Source: Flavobacteriales bacterium
GTDB taxonomy: Bacteria > Bacteroidota > Bacteroidia > Flavobacteriales_C > GCA-002722245
Assembly (NCBI GenBank): GCA_029251005.1
Contig: JAQXEE010000052.1
Span: 1-44,768, forward strand
Reading direction: 5' to 3'
DNA length: 44,768 bases
The notes under the pieces: model-generated
What the model saw: the letters and a program-made list of their open reading frames with translations, nothing else
What the model was told of the DNA's origin: nothing
Databases searched by the model: none
Translations under genes and position numbers: made by a program
Part shown: in pieces, positions 32,440 to 40,515 of the stretch
Numbering within the stretch: position 1 is the stretch's first letter
Layout of the letters: every line of letters begins with the position of its first letter

Positions 32440-33564
32440 ATGGAGAATTTTGTAGTCTCAGCAAGGAAATATCGCCCCGACAGTTTTGATACTGTTGTTG
32501 GACAATCTGCTATTACTTCAACATTAAAAAATTCCATTTTAAACAATCAAGTCGCTCAAGCGTTTTTATTTTGTGGCCCTCGTGGAGTTGGTAAAACAAC
32601 TTGTGCCAGAATCTTAGCTAAAACCATTAACTGTACTGATATTTCAGCAGTTGGCGAAGCGTGTAATAAATGTGAAAGCTGTACTTCATTTGCAAACGGG
32701 AACTCATTAAATATTTTTGAGTTAGATGCCGCTTCAAACAATTCGGTTGATGACATCCGTAACTTAATCAATCAAGTAAGAATTGCTCCTACAATAGGAA
32801 CAAAAAAAGCTTACATAATTGATGAGGTTCACATGTTATCTCAAGCTGCTTTTAATGCATTTTTAAAAACACTTGAAGAACCACCTAAACATGCTGTATT
32901 TATTTTAGCAACTACCGAAAAGCATAAAGTTTTACCTACTATTCTTTCTCGTTGTCAGATTTTCAATTTCAATAGAATTGTATCCGATGATATCGCATCT
33001 CACTTGCATGGGATTGCCGAAAAAGAAAATGTTAAAACAGAAAATGATGCTTTACATGTTATTGCTCAAAAAGCAGATGGTGGATTAAGAGATGCGCTTT
33101 CTATTTTCGATCAATTAATTAGTTTTTCGGAAGGTGAGTTAACCTATGATAAGGTGATTAAAAACCTTAACATTCTTGATTACGATTACTATTTTAAAAC
33201 TACCGATTTAATTAAAAACAAAAATTTAAGTGGCTTGTTATTGTTGCTCAATCAAGTTTTAACAAAGGGGTTTGAAGATGTTTTATTCATGAATGGATTA
33301 GCTTCTCATTTTAGAAATCTATTGGTTAGTAAAGATGAGTCTACTCTTGTTTTATTGGATGTTGGAGATAATATAAAAGAGAAATACAAAACTCAATCTC
33401 AGCAAAACGAGGTTAGATTTTTAATTAATGGGCTTGAAGTACTTAGTAATTTTGATGTTAGTTATAAAACATCAAAAAACAAACGGTTACTTACCGAAGT
33501 AACCTTAATGCAACTTTGCGCAGACGAACTAGTAGAGAGTAAAAAAAAAAGTCCCGTAGAATAA
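32440..33564 (+). CDS. dnaX: DNA polymerase III gamma/tau subunit, unshifted (gamma-like) product
   Basis: Clamp-loader ATPase. Starts MENFVVSARKYRPDSF, the usual Bacteroidota DnaX start. AAA+ motifs: Walker A GPRGVGKTT, zinc-module cysteines CTDISAVGEACNKCESC (in parts, C..CxxC), Walker B IDEVHML, sensor ATTEKHKVLPTI and SRCQIFNF. The frame ends at 374 residues with VESKKKSPVE just after a run of ten A (33541-33550). The tau-type C-terminal region is encoded in the -1 frame from there. This 374-residue product holds the complete ATPase and collar-type regions and would correspond to gamma in E. coli or Thermus. Confidence 0.93.
   Translation: MENFVVSARKYRPDSFDTVVGQSAITSTLKNSILNNQVAQAFLFCGPRGVGKTTCARILAKTINCTDISAVGEACNKCESCTSFANGNSLNIFELDAASNNSVDDIRNLINQVRIAPTIGTKKAYIIDEVHMLSQAAFNAFLKTLEEPPKHAVFILATTEKHKVLPTILSRCQIFNFNRIVSDDIASHLHGIAEKENVKTENDALHVIAQKADGGLRDALSIFDQLISFSEGELTYDKVIKNLNILDYDYYFKTTDLIKNKNLSGLLLLLNQVLTKGFEDVLFMNGLASHFRNLLVSKDESTLVLLDVGDNIKEKYKTQSQQNEVRFLINGLEVLSNFDVSYKTSKNKRLLTEVTLMQLCADELVESKKKSPVE
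33541..33550 (+). other. A10 slippage site in dnaX
   Basis: Ten consecutive A, read AAA AAA AAA A in the dnaX frame. A -1 ribosomal slip, or one extra A added by the RNA polymerase, leads into a long open frame to 34160. No strong downstream hairpin or upstream Shine-Dalgarno-like stimulator is visible, which fits transcriptional slippage of the Thermus type better than the E. coli mechanism. A one-base homopolymer sequencing error would look the same. Confidence 0.7.
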
Positions 33565-34160
33565 GATTACCTATTCCTGCAATTTGGGCAAGTAACGCTA
33601 TAACTCCAGAAAACGCACCTGTCCCAAAACACAATCACTCGCAAGTTAGGCAAAGATTAAATAAAGAAGAATCAATCCCAACTACTCGTAAGATTAATGT
33701 CGTAAACAGATCTCACCCTCAAGGAAAACATTCCTTAAAAACCTTACTCGATCCTAATGCAGGAAAGAAACAAGAGGAAGAAAAATTAGAAGAAAAGTCA
33801 GAAGAATTCACACAAGACCAACTGGTGGATAAATGGAGAAAATTTGCTTACTCTATTAAACTAAAAGACCTTGATCTATATTCGACCCTTAGTGCTAACG
33901 ATCCAATTTTAAGAGATAATTTCAGAATAGAACTTGATATTTACAATACTACTCAAGAATCCGACATCAATAGTAAAAGAAAAGATTTACTTCTCTATTT
34001 AAGAAAGCAACTAAACAATACAATTCTAGATCTTCACTTAGTTATCGATAAATCAAAAGAACCTAAAGGTGTTTTCACCGAAAAAGACAAATACAAAAAA
34101 CTCGTTGAAAAAAACCCTAAAGTAGATGAGCTCAGAAAAAAGTTCGGATTATCTTTTTAA
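33551..34160 (+). CDS. dnaX: dnaX tau-specific C-terminal region (-1 frame)
   Basis: From the A10 tract the -1 frame is open to a stop at 34158-34160 and encodes about 200 residues: a Pro/Asn/Gln-rich linker (IRLPIPAIWASNAITPENAP in parts; HNHSQVRQRLNKEES), an acidic Glu/Lys stretch, then a folded-looking domain (DKWRKFAYSIKLKDLDLYSTL in parts; LRKQLNNTILDLHLVID; VDELRKKFGLSF). Joined to the first part, the protein is 573 residues, a normal tau length. The ATG at 33825 is internal to this domain and not a separate gene start. Tau links clamp loader to polymerase and helicase; the domain here is judged by position. Confidence 0.8.
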
Positions 34161-34387
34161 AATACAATTAGTTACCAATAAATTCAAAAACAAACCTGTC
34201 TTATTCCCCTTTCCTCTAGAATTTACGAATTCATAAGTGCTCCAATAAACTAAAATCGTAATTCTACGATATCCGCAAACATCTTAATACGAAACAAAAA
34301 TTTTAAAAAAACCAATAAAAAATGTGACGAATCGTTTTTTGTGTGTTATGTATATAAATTAGGAAACCAAAAGTGAAATTAGCAAGA

Positions 34388-34957
34388 ATGAATATAAATC
34401 CTCAATACCATAAAACGAAGGAGCAAATACATTCTGAACAACAACTGGTTGAATACGCAAAAGCAAATTCAAAAGATTTTAAGCCATTGTATAATCAGTA
34501 TTATGAAATCGTATTCCGTTTCGTTTTTCAACGTACGGGTAACGAGAATTTAACCTCCGAAGTTGTTTCGAATGTGTTTTTTAAAGTATTAAGAAACCTA
34601 CATAAATATGAGTTCAGAGGACTACCCTTCTCAAGCTGGGTGTTAAGGATCGCTCATAACGAAACCTTTAAAGCATTTCGAAAAAGCAAAGACAAAAGAG
34701 TTGTTCGATTAGAAACCGAACATTTACAAAACTTAATATCGGAAAATGCCAATAATTATTTCGAAGAGCTTAAACCTGCTTTATTAAAAGCATTAAAAAC
34801 CTTAAAAGGAGATGATATGCAATTAATAGAAATGCGATTCTTTGAAGGTAGACCTTTTAAAGAAATGGCTGATATTTTAGAAAAGAAGGAATCCGCTGTT
34901 AAAATGAAGGTTTACAGAATACTAGAAAAACTAAAAAATTCACTTAGAAAAAATTAA
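34388..34957 (+). CDS. ECF-type RNA polymerase sigma factor
   Basis: Sigma-70 family factor of 189 residues from the ATG at 34388 (MNINPQYHK); a GTG five codons upstream is possible. Region 2: FKPLYNQYYEIVFRFVFQRT then FSSWVLRIAHNETFKAFRKSK. Region 4: LKTLKGDDMQLIEMRFFEG and FKEMADILEKKESAVKMKVY, a helix-turn-helix. No region 1 or 3, so ECF type. One base separates its stop from the next gene, which encodes a membrane protein with a short cytoplasmic N-terminus, the usual layout of a sigma/anti-sigma pair. 34161-34387 shows no gene; a promoter with clear consensus is not seen there. Confidence 0.9.
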   Translation: MNINPQYHKTKEQIHSEQQLVEYAKANSKDFKPLYNQYYEIVFRFVFQRTGNENLTSEVVSNVFFKVLRNLHKYEFRGLPFSSWVLRIAHNETFKAFRKSKDKRVVRLETEHLQNLISENANNYFEELKPALLKALKTLKGDDMQLIEMRFFEGRPFKEMADILEKKESAVKMKVYRILEKLKNSLRKN

Positions 34958-34958
34958 A

Positions 34959-36707
34959 ATGACCGATTATAAATTCAACATAGACGGCAAACAACTTTCA
35001 AGCGAAGAAATCCAAAAGAGAAAAGATTTCAATGCATTTCACAAAAAGTTTCAAGCGCAATCAAAAGCATTTTACCAACAAAATTGGTTTTGGAAAAGTA
35101 CTGGATTAGCCTCGGTTATTATTGTTTCCTTATTTATGATAATCTCCTCTAGTAAAAACAATTCAAAGAACCCCGTTGATGATAAGACATTCGAAATCGT
35201 AAACGAGAAGCTATTTATAAAACCACCTTTCAAAGATTTAAGGATTAAAGCAGATGCTTTTAAAGTTGATGCAAACAAAGGAGGAACTTTTAAAAGTAGG
35301 TTTGGAAGTATTATCAAAATACCCGCCTTTGCTTTTTCCAGAAAAAATGGAAAGACAATTAAAGATCAAACTGTTGAAATAAGGTTTACTGAGTACAAAG
35401 ATGTTGCAGATCAAATAATATCCGGCATACCGATGACGTATGATTCTGCAGGGACTAAGTACATGTTTTCTTCAGCAGGAATGGTTGAGATTAGGGGATT
35501 TATTGGCGACTCGTCTGTTAACCTTAATTCTCAAGAGCCTATTCAAATAGAAATGCAATCGGCATACAGTGGAACAGAATATAACTTTTACTGTTTAAAC
35601 GAAGAAGAAAAAAGTTGGGACTACTTAGGAAAAGATAGTGTTGTTAATCATGCGGAAGAAGCCTTTAAAAAACAAATACAAGAGAAATATCCTGAAATTC
35701 AGAAAAAAGATATTCAAATTTCCAACAAACAACTTGAGGCCCAGTTACAACGTATTCCAGAATACAAAAAAAGAAAAAAGAGAAAATTTCAAATACTACA
35801 AGACTTAAGGCAGTTAAACGCTATTTCCCCTACCAAACCTATTAAGGCAGACAAAGAAAAAGAGAAGTTCAGCCTAGACATCCTAGAAAAGGAAAACCCT
35901 GAGTTGGTTTCTTACAAAGATGTTCAGTTTGAATTAGCATTTGGCGAATCAATTAACCCTAAACATACCAATCAAAACTGGAATAATGTTGATATTAAAA
36001 AAGGAGAAGACAATGAAGTTTTAATTACTTTTTCAAAGTTAAATTCGAATCAGGAAATACAATACAAAGCAATTCCAGTTTTAGATGGAAAAGCTTTTGA
36101 GAATGCTCATAAAGCTTACTTAACCAGTGTAAATAATATAAATAAAAAGCGAAATGAGCTTAAAAAAGTTACTCAACAAATTAAATACTTACAAAGAGAA
36201 ATCAAAACTAAATCAATCGATAAAGCATTTATCCAAGCCAAACTAGACAGAACGGAACGGATTGCATATGCACAACTGGAAAGGAGAAATAAGGACGAAT
36301 TGGCTAGACTAGAACAACGTGCAACAGTTCAAAAAATTCAATTGCAAAATAAAAAGACACAGGAAAAAGTAACTAGGTGTTTTTCAGCTTCAAATTTTGG
36401 TGTATTTAATTGTGATAAAGCAATAGCAACCGGAGCTAACAAAAAATCTACTATTACTAACATTAAATTTCAAGAGGAAGTAAATGAAGCTATCGTTATT
36501 GATGTTTTCCAGCAAGCAAATGGAATATATAGTTGCATAGCAATGAAAAAAAAAGTCTTAAATCAATATGCTAATTCAACAATCACAATAGGAATAAGCA
36601 AGAATCAAATCGGTATTTTAAACCACACAAGCAAAGGAGAATTGAATTTTACAGTGAAAGGAGTACCAAAATCAAAAGCACAATTAATGGAATGGTTAGA
36701 GCTTTAA
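34959..36707 (+). CDS. Single-pass membrane protein, candidate anti-sigma factor
   Basis: A 582-residue protein: about 46 cytoplasmic residues, one membrane helix (47-64, STGLASVIIVSLFMIISS), then a large extracytoplasmic part. Residues about 95-200 are beta-rich (GGTFKSRFGSIIKIPAFAF, VEIRFTEYKDVADQIISGIP in parts), resembling beta-sandwich domains of Bacteroidota surface proteins. Two charged coiled-coil stretches follow (about 235-290 and 385-460), then a C-terminal domain with CFSASNFGVFNCDKA. The first gene upstream is an ECF sigma factor 1 base away, so an anti-sigma role is likely, but no zinc-type HxxxCxxC anti-sigma motif is seen. It overlaps the next gene by 16 bases. Confidence 0.7.
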   Translation: MTDYKFNIDGKQLSSEEIQKRKDFNAFHKKFQAQSKAFYQQNWFWKSTGLASVIIVSLFMIISSSKNNSKNPVDDKTFEIVNEKLFIKPPFKDLRIKADAFKVDANKGGTFKSRFGSIIKIPAFAFSRKNGKTIKDQTVEIRFTEYKDVADQIISGIPMTYDSAGTKYMFSSAGMVEIRGFIGDSSVNLNSQEPIQIEMQSAYSGTEYNFYCLNEEEKSWDYLGKDSVVNHAEEAFKKQIQEKYPEIQKKDIQISNKQLEAQLQRIPEYKKRKKRKFQILQDLRQLNAISPTKPIKADKEKEKFSLDILEKENPELVSYKDVQFELAFGESINPKHTNQNWNNVDIKKGEDNEVLITFSKLNSNQEIQYKAIPVLDGKAFENAHKAYLTSVNNINKKRNELKKVTQQIKYLQREIKTKSIDKAFIQAKLDRTERIAYAQLERRNKDELARLEQRATVQKIQLQNKKTQEKVTRCFSASNFGVFNCDKAIATGANKKSTITNIKFQEEVNEAIVIDVFQQANGIYSCIAMKKKVLNQYANSTITIGISKNQIGILNHTSKGELNFTVKGVPKSKAQLMEWLEL

Positions 36708-37678
36708 TATTTTTAATAATTTTTTCTTCGTCTCTTTTTAGTCAGTCAAACGACCCTGTTCAAATATTTAAAATTCGACCACCCGAAAAAAGAATTGAAG
36801 GGCTTTTTGCTGATACTGAGAATACATCGATTAAAACAATGTATTACTTTGCATTAGATGGAAGTATTTACATTTTTAAAACTAATCTTAACGAAGAAGA
36901 ATTCTTTAATAAACTAATAAGGGAACAAGAATACTTTCCGTATCAAAAAGCATACTACCAAATGGAACGCAGTAGTGAAAAAGTAATTATTACTGTTTCC
37001 GAAAAAACGGATACAAATTATTTACTTGGAAAGTATAGATCTGGTACTTTTTTCCTAGTACATAGTGATACCATTATACAGACTGACAATTGGAATGTAG
37101 GCTCATTTATCATTGCCAAAACAGAGATGGAAAAGGAAGAGCATAAACATCAAATGCAAATTTTTGAGGGAAGTATCTTCAGTAAAAACTGTAATCAAAA
37201 CTTCTTTTGGGGAGGAAACATTAAAACGATACAGTTAGATATCAACGACACTGCGGACTACCGAAAGAAAAAAGCTATAATATCAACAGTTCCAATCGGA
37301 AATATTGAGAGTATTATTGATAATAGGTTTAAATATTATACCGAAAAACATTGCAATTATTTTAATAATGACTCACAGGTCGTGTTTAAGACTCTAATAG
37401 GTAGTTGTTCTGAAGCTTTCACAGAGATTGACACAATTAAACAATTCCCTACCAGTTTACATCACTATGAAAGGTTTGGGGTGAAAAACTACCTAATAAA
37501 GTCTAACCATAAGACCCAATGGATTGTTAAACTGGGCTGTGAAGTAATCATTAAAACTCTACAATCGAAAAAAGTAGAATATTTACTGGAATTGGAAAGT
37601 AAAGAAGTTTTTGAAAAATTAAAAAACATAACACCCATTTCTACAATAAGTTTAAATAAACCCTGCGGAAAACAATAA
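36692..37678 (+). CDS. Secreted protein of unknown function, paralogue A
   Basis: A 328-residue protein with a signal peptide (MVRALIFLIIFSSSLFSQ). The N-terminal half is poorly conserved; the C-terminal half (about 165-325) matches the protein encoded next. Shared features: CNQNFFWGG, LDINDTA, FNNDSQVVF, GSCSEAF, KNYLIKS, KLGCEV, SKEVFEKLKNIT and a final Cys. Cysteines C167, C239, C283 and C325 correspond to C223, C295, C340 and C382 of the neighbour with nearly identical spacing (72, 44, 42 versus 72, 45, 42). The start lies 16 bases inside the membrane-protein gene. No known family recognised. Confidence 0.75.
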   Translation: MVRALIFLIIFSSSLFSQSNDPVQIFKIRPPEKRIEGLFADTENTSIKTMYYFALDGSIYIFKTNLNEEEFFNKLIREQEYFPYQKAYYQMERSSEKVIITVSEKTDTNYLLGKYRSGTFFLVHSDTIIQTDNWNVGSFIIAKTEMEKEEHKHQMQIFEGSIFSKNCNQNFFWGGNIKTIQLDINDTADYRKKKAIISTVPIGNIESIIDNRFKYYTEKHCNYFNNDSQVVFKTLIGSCSEAFTEIDTIKQFPTSLHHYERFGVKNYLIKSNHKTQWIVKLGCEVIIKTLQSKKVEYLLELESKEVFEKLKNITPISTISLNKPCGKQ

Positions 37679-37679
37679 T

Positions 37680-38834
37680 TTGAAAAAGACTTTACACATA
37701 TTATTTATTTTTCTCCTATGCGGTTCAATTTCGGCACAAAAACACGTTTTCAAAATCAGAAAAGTTCCACAATTAAAATATTTTGTATTTGCCGATGGCT
37801 TTAACAAGCACAACCTAGAAGAAAAAAAGCTAGAGAACAAAAGATTTCCAAAACGATTATACCTTCAAGTATATGAAAATGACACTTTTTTAATAAGATG
37901 GAGTGATTGGAAGCTCGCAGAAGCTAATATTAAATTAGATTATTTAAAACGTGACTCCCTAACATTCGCTGGTAAAGTCATCAGACAAAAAAAGACGGGT
38001 ATGAAATTTATTTTCCCTTATGAAGGAGAGACATTTCACATGTTTTCAATAAGTCAGGAGCCATTAGTAAAACAACGTAACTACAAAGCAGGGAAACCTG
38101 GGGAACAAAAAAAAAGAGTATCCTTTTATTTTACATATAAAGACAAATCCTTAATACTAGGCGACATGCTTCTCAAGCAAGTTAAAGAAAACCAGAAAAT
38201 AGAAGTAATTTTAAAATCAAGTGCAAGAATAAAACTTGGCTTCTATTCTAACGAACTATATGCGAATGATGCCATAGCTGAAGATTTACCCTTAAACATC
38301 GTAAACACCTACCCTGTTCACTTTATATTAGAGAACTCAAAAACTTGTCAGCAAACATTATTCTGGAATGGAGTACCAACTACTAAATACTTAAACATAA
38401 ATGACACTGCACAACTCAGTAAAGACCGAGCTTTCGTTAATAATTTACCCCCAGAAAACATTTTAAGCATCGATAACAATCAGGTAGAATATTATCAAGC
38501 GAGAAGATATGTTCACCTCGAAAACGATTCTCAATTAGTAGCGAGCGATTATAATAGAGGCTGTTCCTATTTTCAAAAAAAACTAAATGATCTCGACGGC
38601 ATACCTTTAGCACCTTATTGGGACACTCGAGATGGTATTAATAATTACTTAACACCAATAGGAAATAAATTATGGGGTTGGGTATCGAAATACGGATGTT
38701 TAATAGAATGGAAGGTTTATGAAGAAAATAAAATAAAAAACCTACTCTCTCTTCCTAGCCAAGAATTATTCAAACAACTTAATTATGTGACAGTTAAGTC
38801 TTCCGCAATTTTAAACCTCTCTTGCAAAAAATAA
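37680..38834 (+). CDS. Secreted protein of unknown function, paralogue B
   Basis: A 384-residue protein with a signal peptide (MKKTLHILFIFLLCGSISAQ). It begins at TTG, one base after the stop of paralogue A; an in-frame stop at 37653 and no ATG in between leave no better start. The N-terminal part (21-215) is beta-rich and basic; the C-terminal part (about 220-384) is the four-cysteine domain shared with paralogue A: CQQTLFWNG, LNINDTA, LENDSQLV, RGCSYF, NNYLTP, KYGCLIEW, SQELFKQLNYVT and SC near the end. Last gene of the sigma-factor operon. Two disulfides in the shared domain are likely. Function unknown. Confidence 0.75.
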   Translation: MKKTLHILFIFLLCGSISAQKHVFKIRKVPQLKYFVFADGFNKHNLEEKKLENKRFPKRLYLQVYENDTFLIRWSDWKLAEANIKLDYLKRDSLTFAGKVIRQKKTGMKFIFPYEGETFHMFSISQEPLVKQRNYKAGKPGEQKKRVSFYFTYKDKSLILGDMLLKQVKENQKIEVILKSSARIKLGFYSNELYANDAIAEDLPLNIVNTYPVHFILENSKTCQQTLFWNGVPTTKYLNINDTAQLSKDRAFVNNLPPENILSIDNNQVEYYQARRYVHLENDSQLVASDYNRGCSYFQKKLNDLDGIPLAPYWDTRDGINNYLTPIGNKLWGWVSKYGCLIEWKVYEENKIKNLLSLPSQELFKQLNYVTVKSSAILNLSCKK

Positions 38835-38872
38835 AAAACAGAACAAAGTTTTTATAAGTGAAATAAAAACTA

Positions 38873-38880
38873 TAAATTTG
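38873..38880 (+). promoter_or_regulatory. -7 element for tRNA-Phe
   Basis: TAAATTTG matches TAnnTTTG and lies 16 bases before the mature tRNA 5' end. It indicates that the tRNA has its own promoter rather than being read through from the sigma operon. Confidence 0.5.
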
Positions 38881-38896
38881 GCGTCCGATTACGGAT

Positions 38897-38969
38897 GGTG
38901 CCATAGCTCAGTTGGTAGAGCATAGGACTGAAAATCCTTGTGTCGTTGGTTCGATTCCAACTGGCACCA
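38897..38969 (+). tRNA. tRNA-Phe (GAA)
   Basis: A complete 73-base cloverleaf: acceptor arms GGTGCCA and TGGCACC, D stems GCTC/GAGC, anticodon loop CTGAAAA with GAA at positions 34-36, T arm GTTGG-TTCGATT-CCAAC, discriminator A. The CCA end is not encoded (next bases are CGA). One pair at the base of the anticodon stem is T-T. A hairpin terminator follows. Confidence 0.96.
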
Positions 38970-38971
38970 CG

Positions 38972-39004
38972 AAATAGAGAAGCAATTTGCTTCTCTATTT
39001 TTGT
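38972..39004 (+). terminator. Terminator after tRNA-Phe
   Basis: Arms AAATAGAGAAGC and GCTTCTCTATTT around an AATTT loop, followed on the plus strand by TTG then TTT. The T-tract favours the plus strand, matching the tRNA. Confidence 0.8.
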
Positions 39005-39086
39005 TTCTAGTCGTTTATGCTAATTCAATAATTCTTCTGACAACTCGCTCTATTGTTAAAAATAGTTTGGGTATTAAAAAAAGAGT

Positions 39087-40217
39087 CTAAAACATAAGCT
39101 TATCGCCATCCAATGTCTCCACAAGTTTCCCCATTTTCTTTTGAATTACCTTAAAATGATGCTCTTCCGCTTGGCTAACAAAAGTAATTGCTTCACCAGG
39201 ATTTTCAGCTCTTCCTGTACGTCCTATTCTATGAATGAAATCTTTTGGTGACCTTGGTAATTCGTAATTTATTACAAAAGGTAAAAATTCAATATCAATA
39301 CCACGAGCTAATAAATCGGTAGCAACTAAGGCGGTTATCGTTCCGTTTTTGAATTTCACTAAACTATCTGTTCTTGATCCTTGGCTTTTTTTACTATGAA
39401 TGGCTGTTGCTTTGATGCCATGCTTCACCAATTTCTTTGCAACATTATCGGCCTTAAAGGTTGAAGAAGTAAAAATCAAGACTTGATTAATCCCTTTATC
39501 TTCAATTATTTGCCTTAAAAATGGTCCTTTGTTTTCATTTTGAATAAAATAAGCGGTTTGATTAATTAAATCTAGGTTTTGATGTTTAGCTTTTATGTTA
39601 ATGATAATTGGCTTGCTTAAAACCAATTGATTAATGCTTTTGACATCATCGTTAAGAGTTGCAGAGAACAATAAGTTTTGTCTCTTTTTAGGTAAAAGCT
39701 TAATCAACTCATCCATCTCTTCCTTAAACCCTAAATTCAGCATCTTGTCAGCCTCATCAATCACTAAGGTATTTACTTTGGATAGCTGTAAAGCTTTTGC
39801 TCTTATCAACTCTAAAAGTCTTCCTGGAGTAGCAATTAAGATGTTTACACCAAACAATCCTTTCATTTGAGGATTAATAGATACCCCTCCAAAAACTGAG
39901 GAAATTTTAAATGGGGTTGGTAAGCTATAATTATAAAATTTAAAAACCTCTTCTACTTGAACAGCCAATTCTCTTGTTGGAACCAATACTAAGCAATCAA
40001 CCGATCTTGTTTTCTCTTCTTGTACTTTTAAGTTGTTCAAAATAGGCAAAACAAAACTATCCGTTTTCCCCGATCCAGTTTGGGCTATTCCAAGTAAATC
40101 CTTTCCTTTTAAGATAGCAGGAATTGCTTGTTGCTGAATTGGATAAGGTTTCTCGTACTTCTTATCTAGTAATCTGCTTAACAACTCTTTTGATAATCCT
40201 AAGGACGAAAATGGCAT
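39087..40217 (-). CDS. rhlE: DEAD-box RNA helicase (RhlE type)
   Basis: ATP-dependent RNA helicase of 376 residues from the ATG at 40217 (MPFSSLGLS). A start six codons upstream would overlap the promoter element. Motifs in order: Q-motif KPYPIQQQAIP, AQTGSGKT, PTRELAVQ, IATPGR, DEAD (VIDEADKML), SATL, and HRIGRTGR near the C-terminus. It has only the helicase core with almost no C-terminal extension, consistent with short RhlE-like proteins. Exact role (ribosome assembly or RNA decay) cannot be read from sequence. Confidence 0.94.
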   Translation of the reverse strand: MPFSSLGLSKELLSRLLDKKYEKPYPIQQQAIPAILKGKDLLGIAQTGSGKTDSFVLPILNNLKVQEEKTRSVDCLVLVPTRELAVQVEEVFKFYNYSLPTPFKISSVFGGVSINPQMKGLFGVNILIATPGRLLELIRAKALQLSKVNTLVIDEADKMLNLGFKEEMDELIKLLPKKRQNLLFSATLNDDVKSINQLVLSKPIIINIKAKHQNLDLINQTAYFIQNENKGPFLRQIIEDKGINQVLIFTSSTFKADNVAKKLVKHGIKATAIHSKKSQGSRTDSLVKFKNGTITALVATDLLARGIDIEFLPFVINYELPRSPKDFIHRIGRTGRAENPGEAITFVSQAEEHHFKVIQKKMGKLVETLDGDKLMF

Positions 40218-40232
40218 ACAATTAATTTTACA

Positions 40233-40240
40233 CAAAAGTA
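40233..40240 (-). promoter_or_regulatory. -7 element for the DEAD-box helicase gene
   Basis: Minus-strand TACTTTTG matches TAnnTTTG, 15 bases before the ATG at 40217. It supports that start codon. 40241-40515 holds no other feature that I can identify. Confidence 0.5.
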
Positions 40241-40515
40241 TGTTTTATTAAATTGAAAGCATACAAAAAGGGAAGTTCTTCAACTTAATGTATGATCTAT
40301 TAAGATTAACTAAAATTATCTTTCTATCAAGTCTAATTAGTTGAACGCTTAATAGTAAAGAAGATTAAGGCACAAAAAGAAGGGATAGAAACGTTTTTTT
40401 AAAAGCTTTATCGTATTATTAGCGACAGCTCATTTTTTCGAACTAAGTTAAATTTAACAAAGTAATAAATAACATTTAGAAATATTACTCTGCTATTTAA
40501 AATAAACCAAAAATA

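Noticed and set aside
33825-34160. Separate small gene starting at ATG 33825
   Set aside because: The same frame is open back to the A10 tract in dnaX and continues a Glu/Lys-rich linker; it is the tau C-terminal part, not an independent gene.
37652-37840. A 62-codon minus-strand frame across the junction of the two secreted paralogues
   Set aside because: It is antisense to a signal peptide and the gene junction; no supporting promoter or features.
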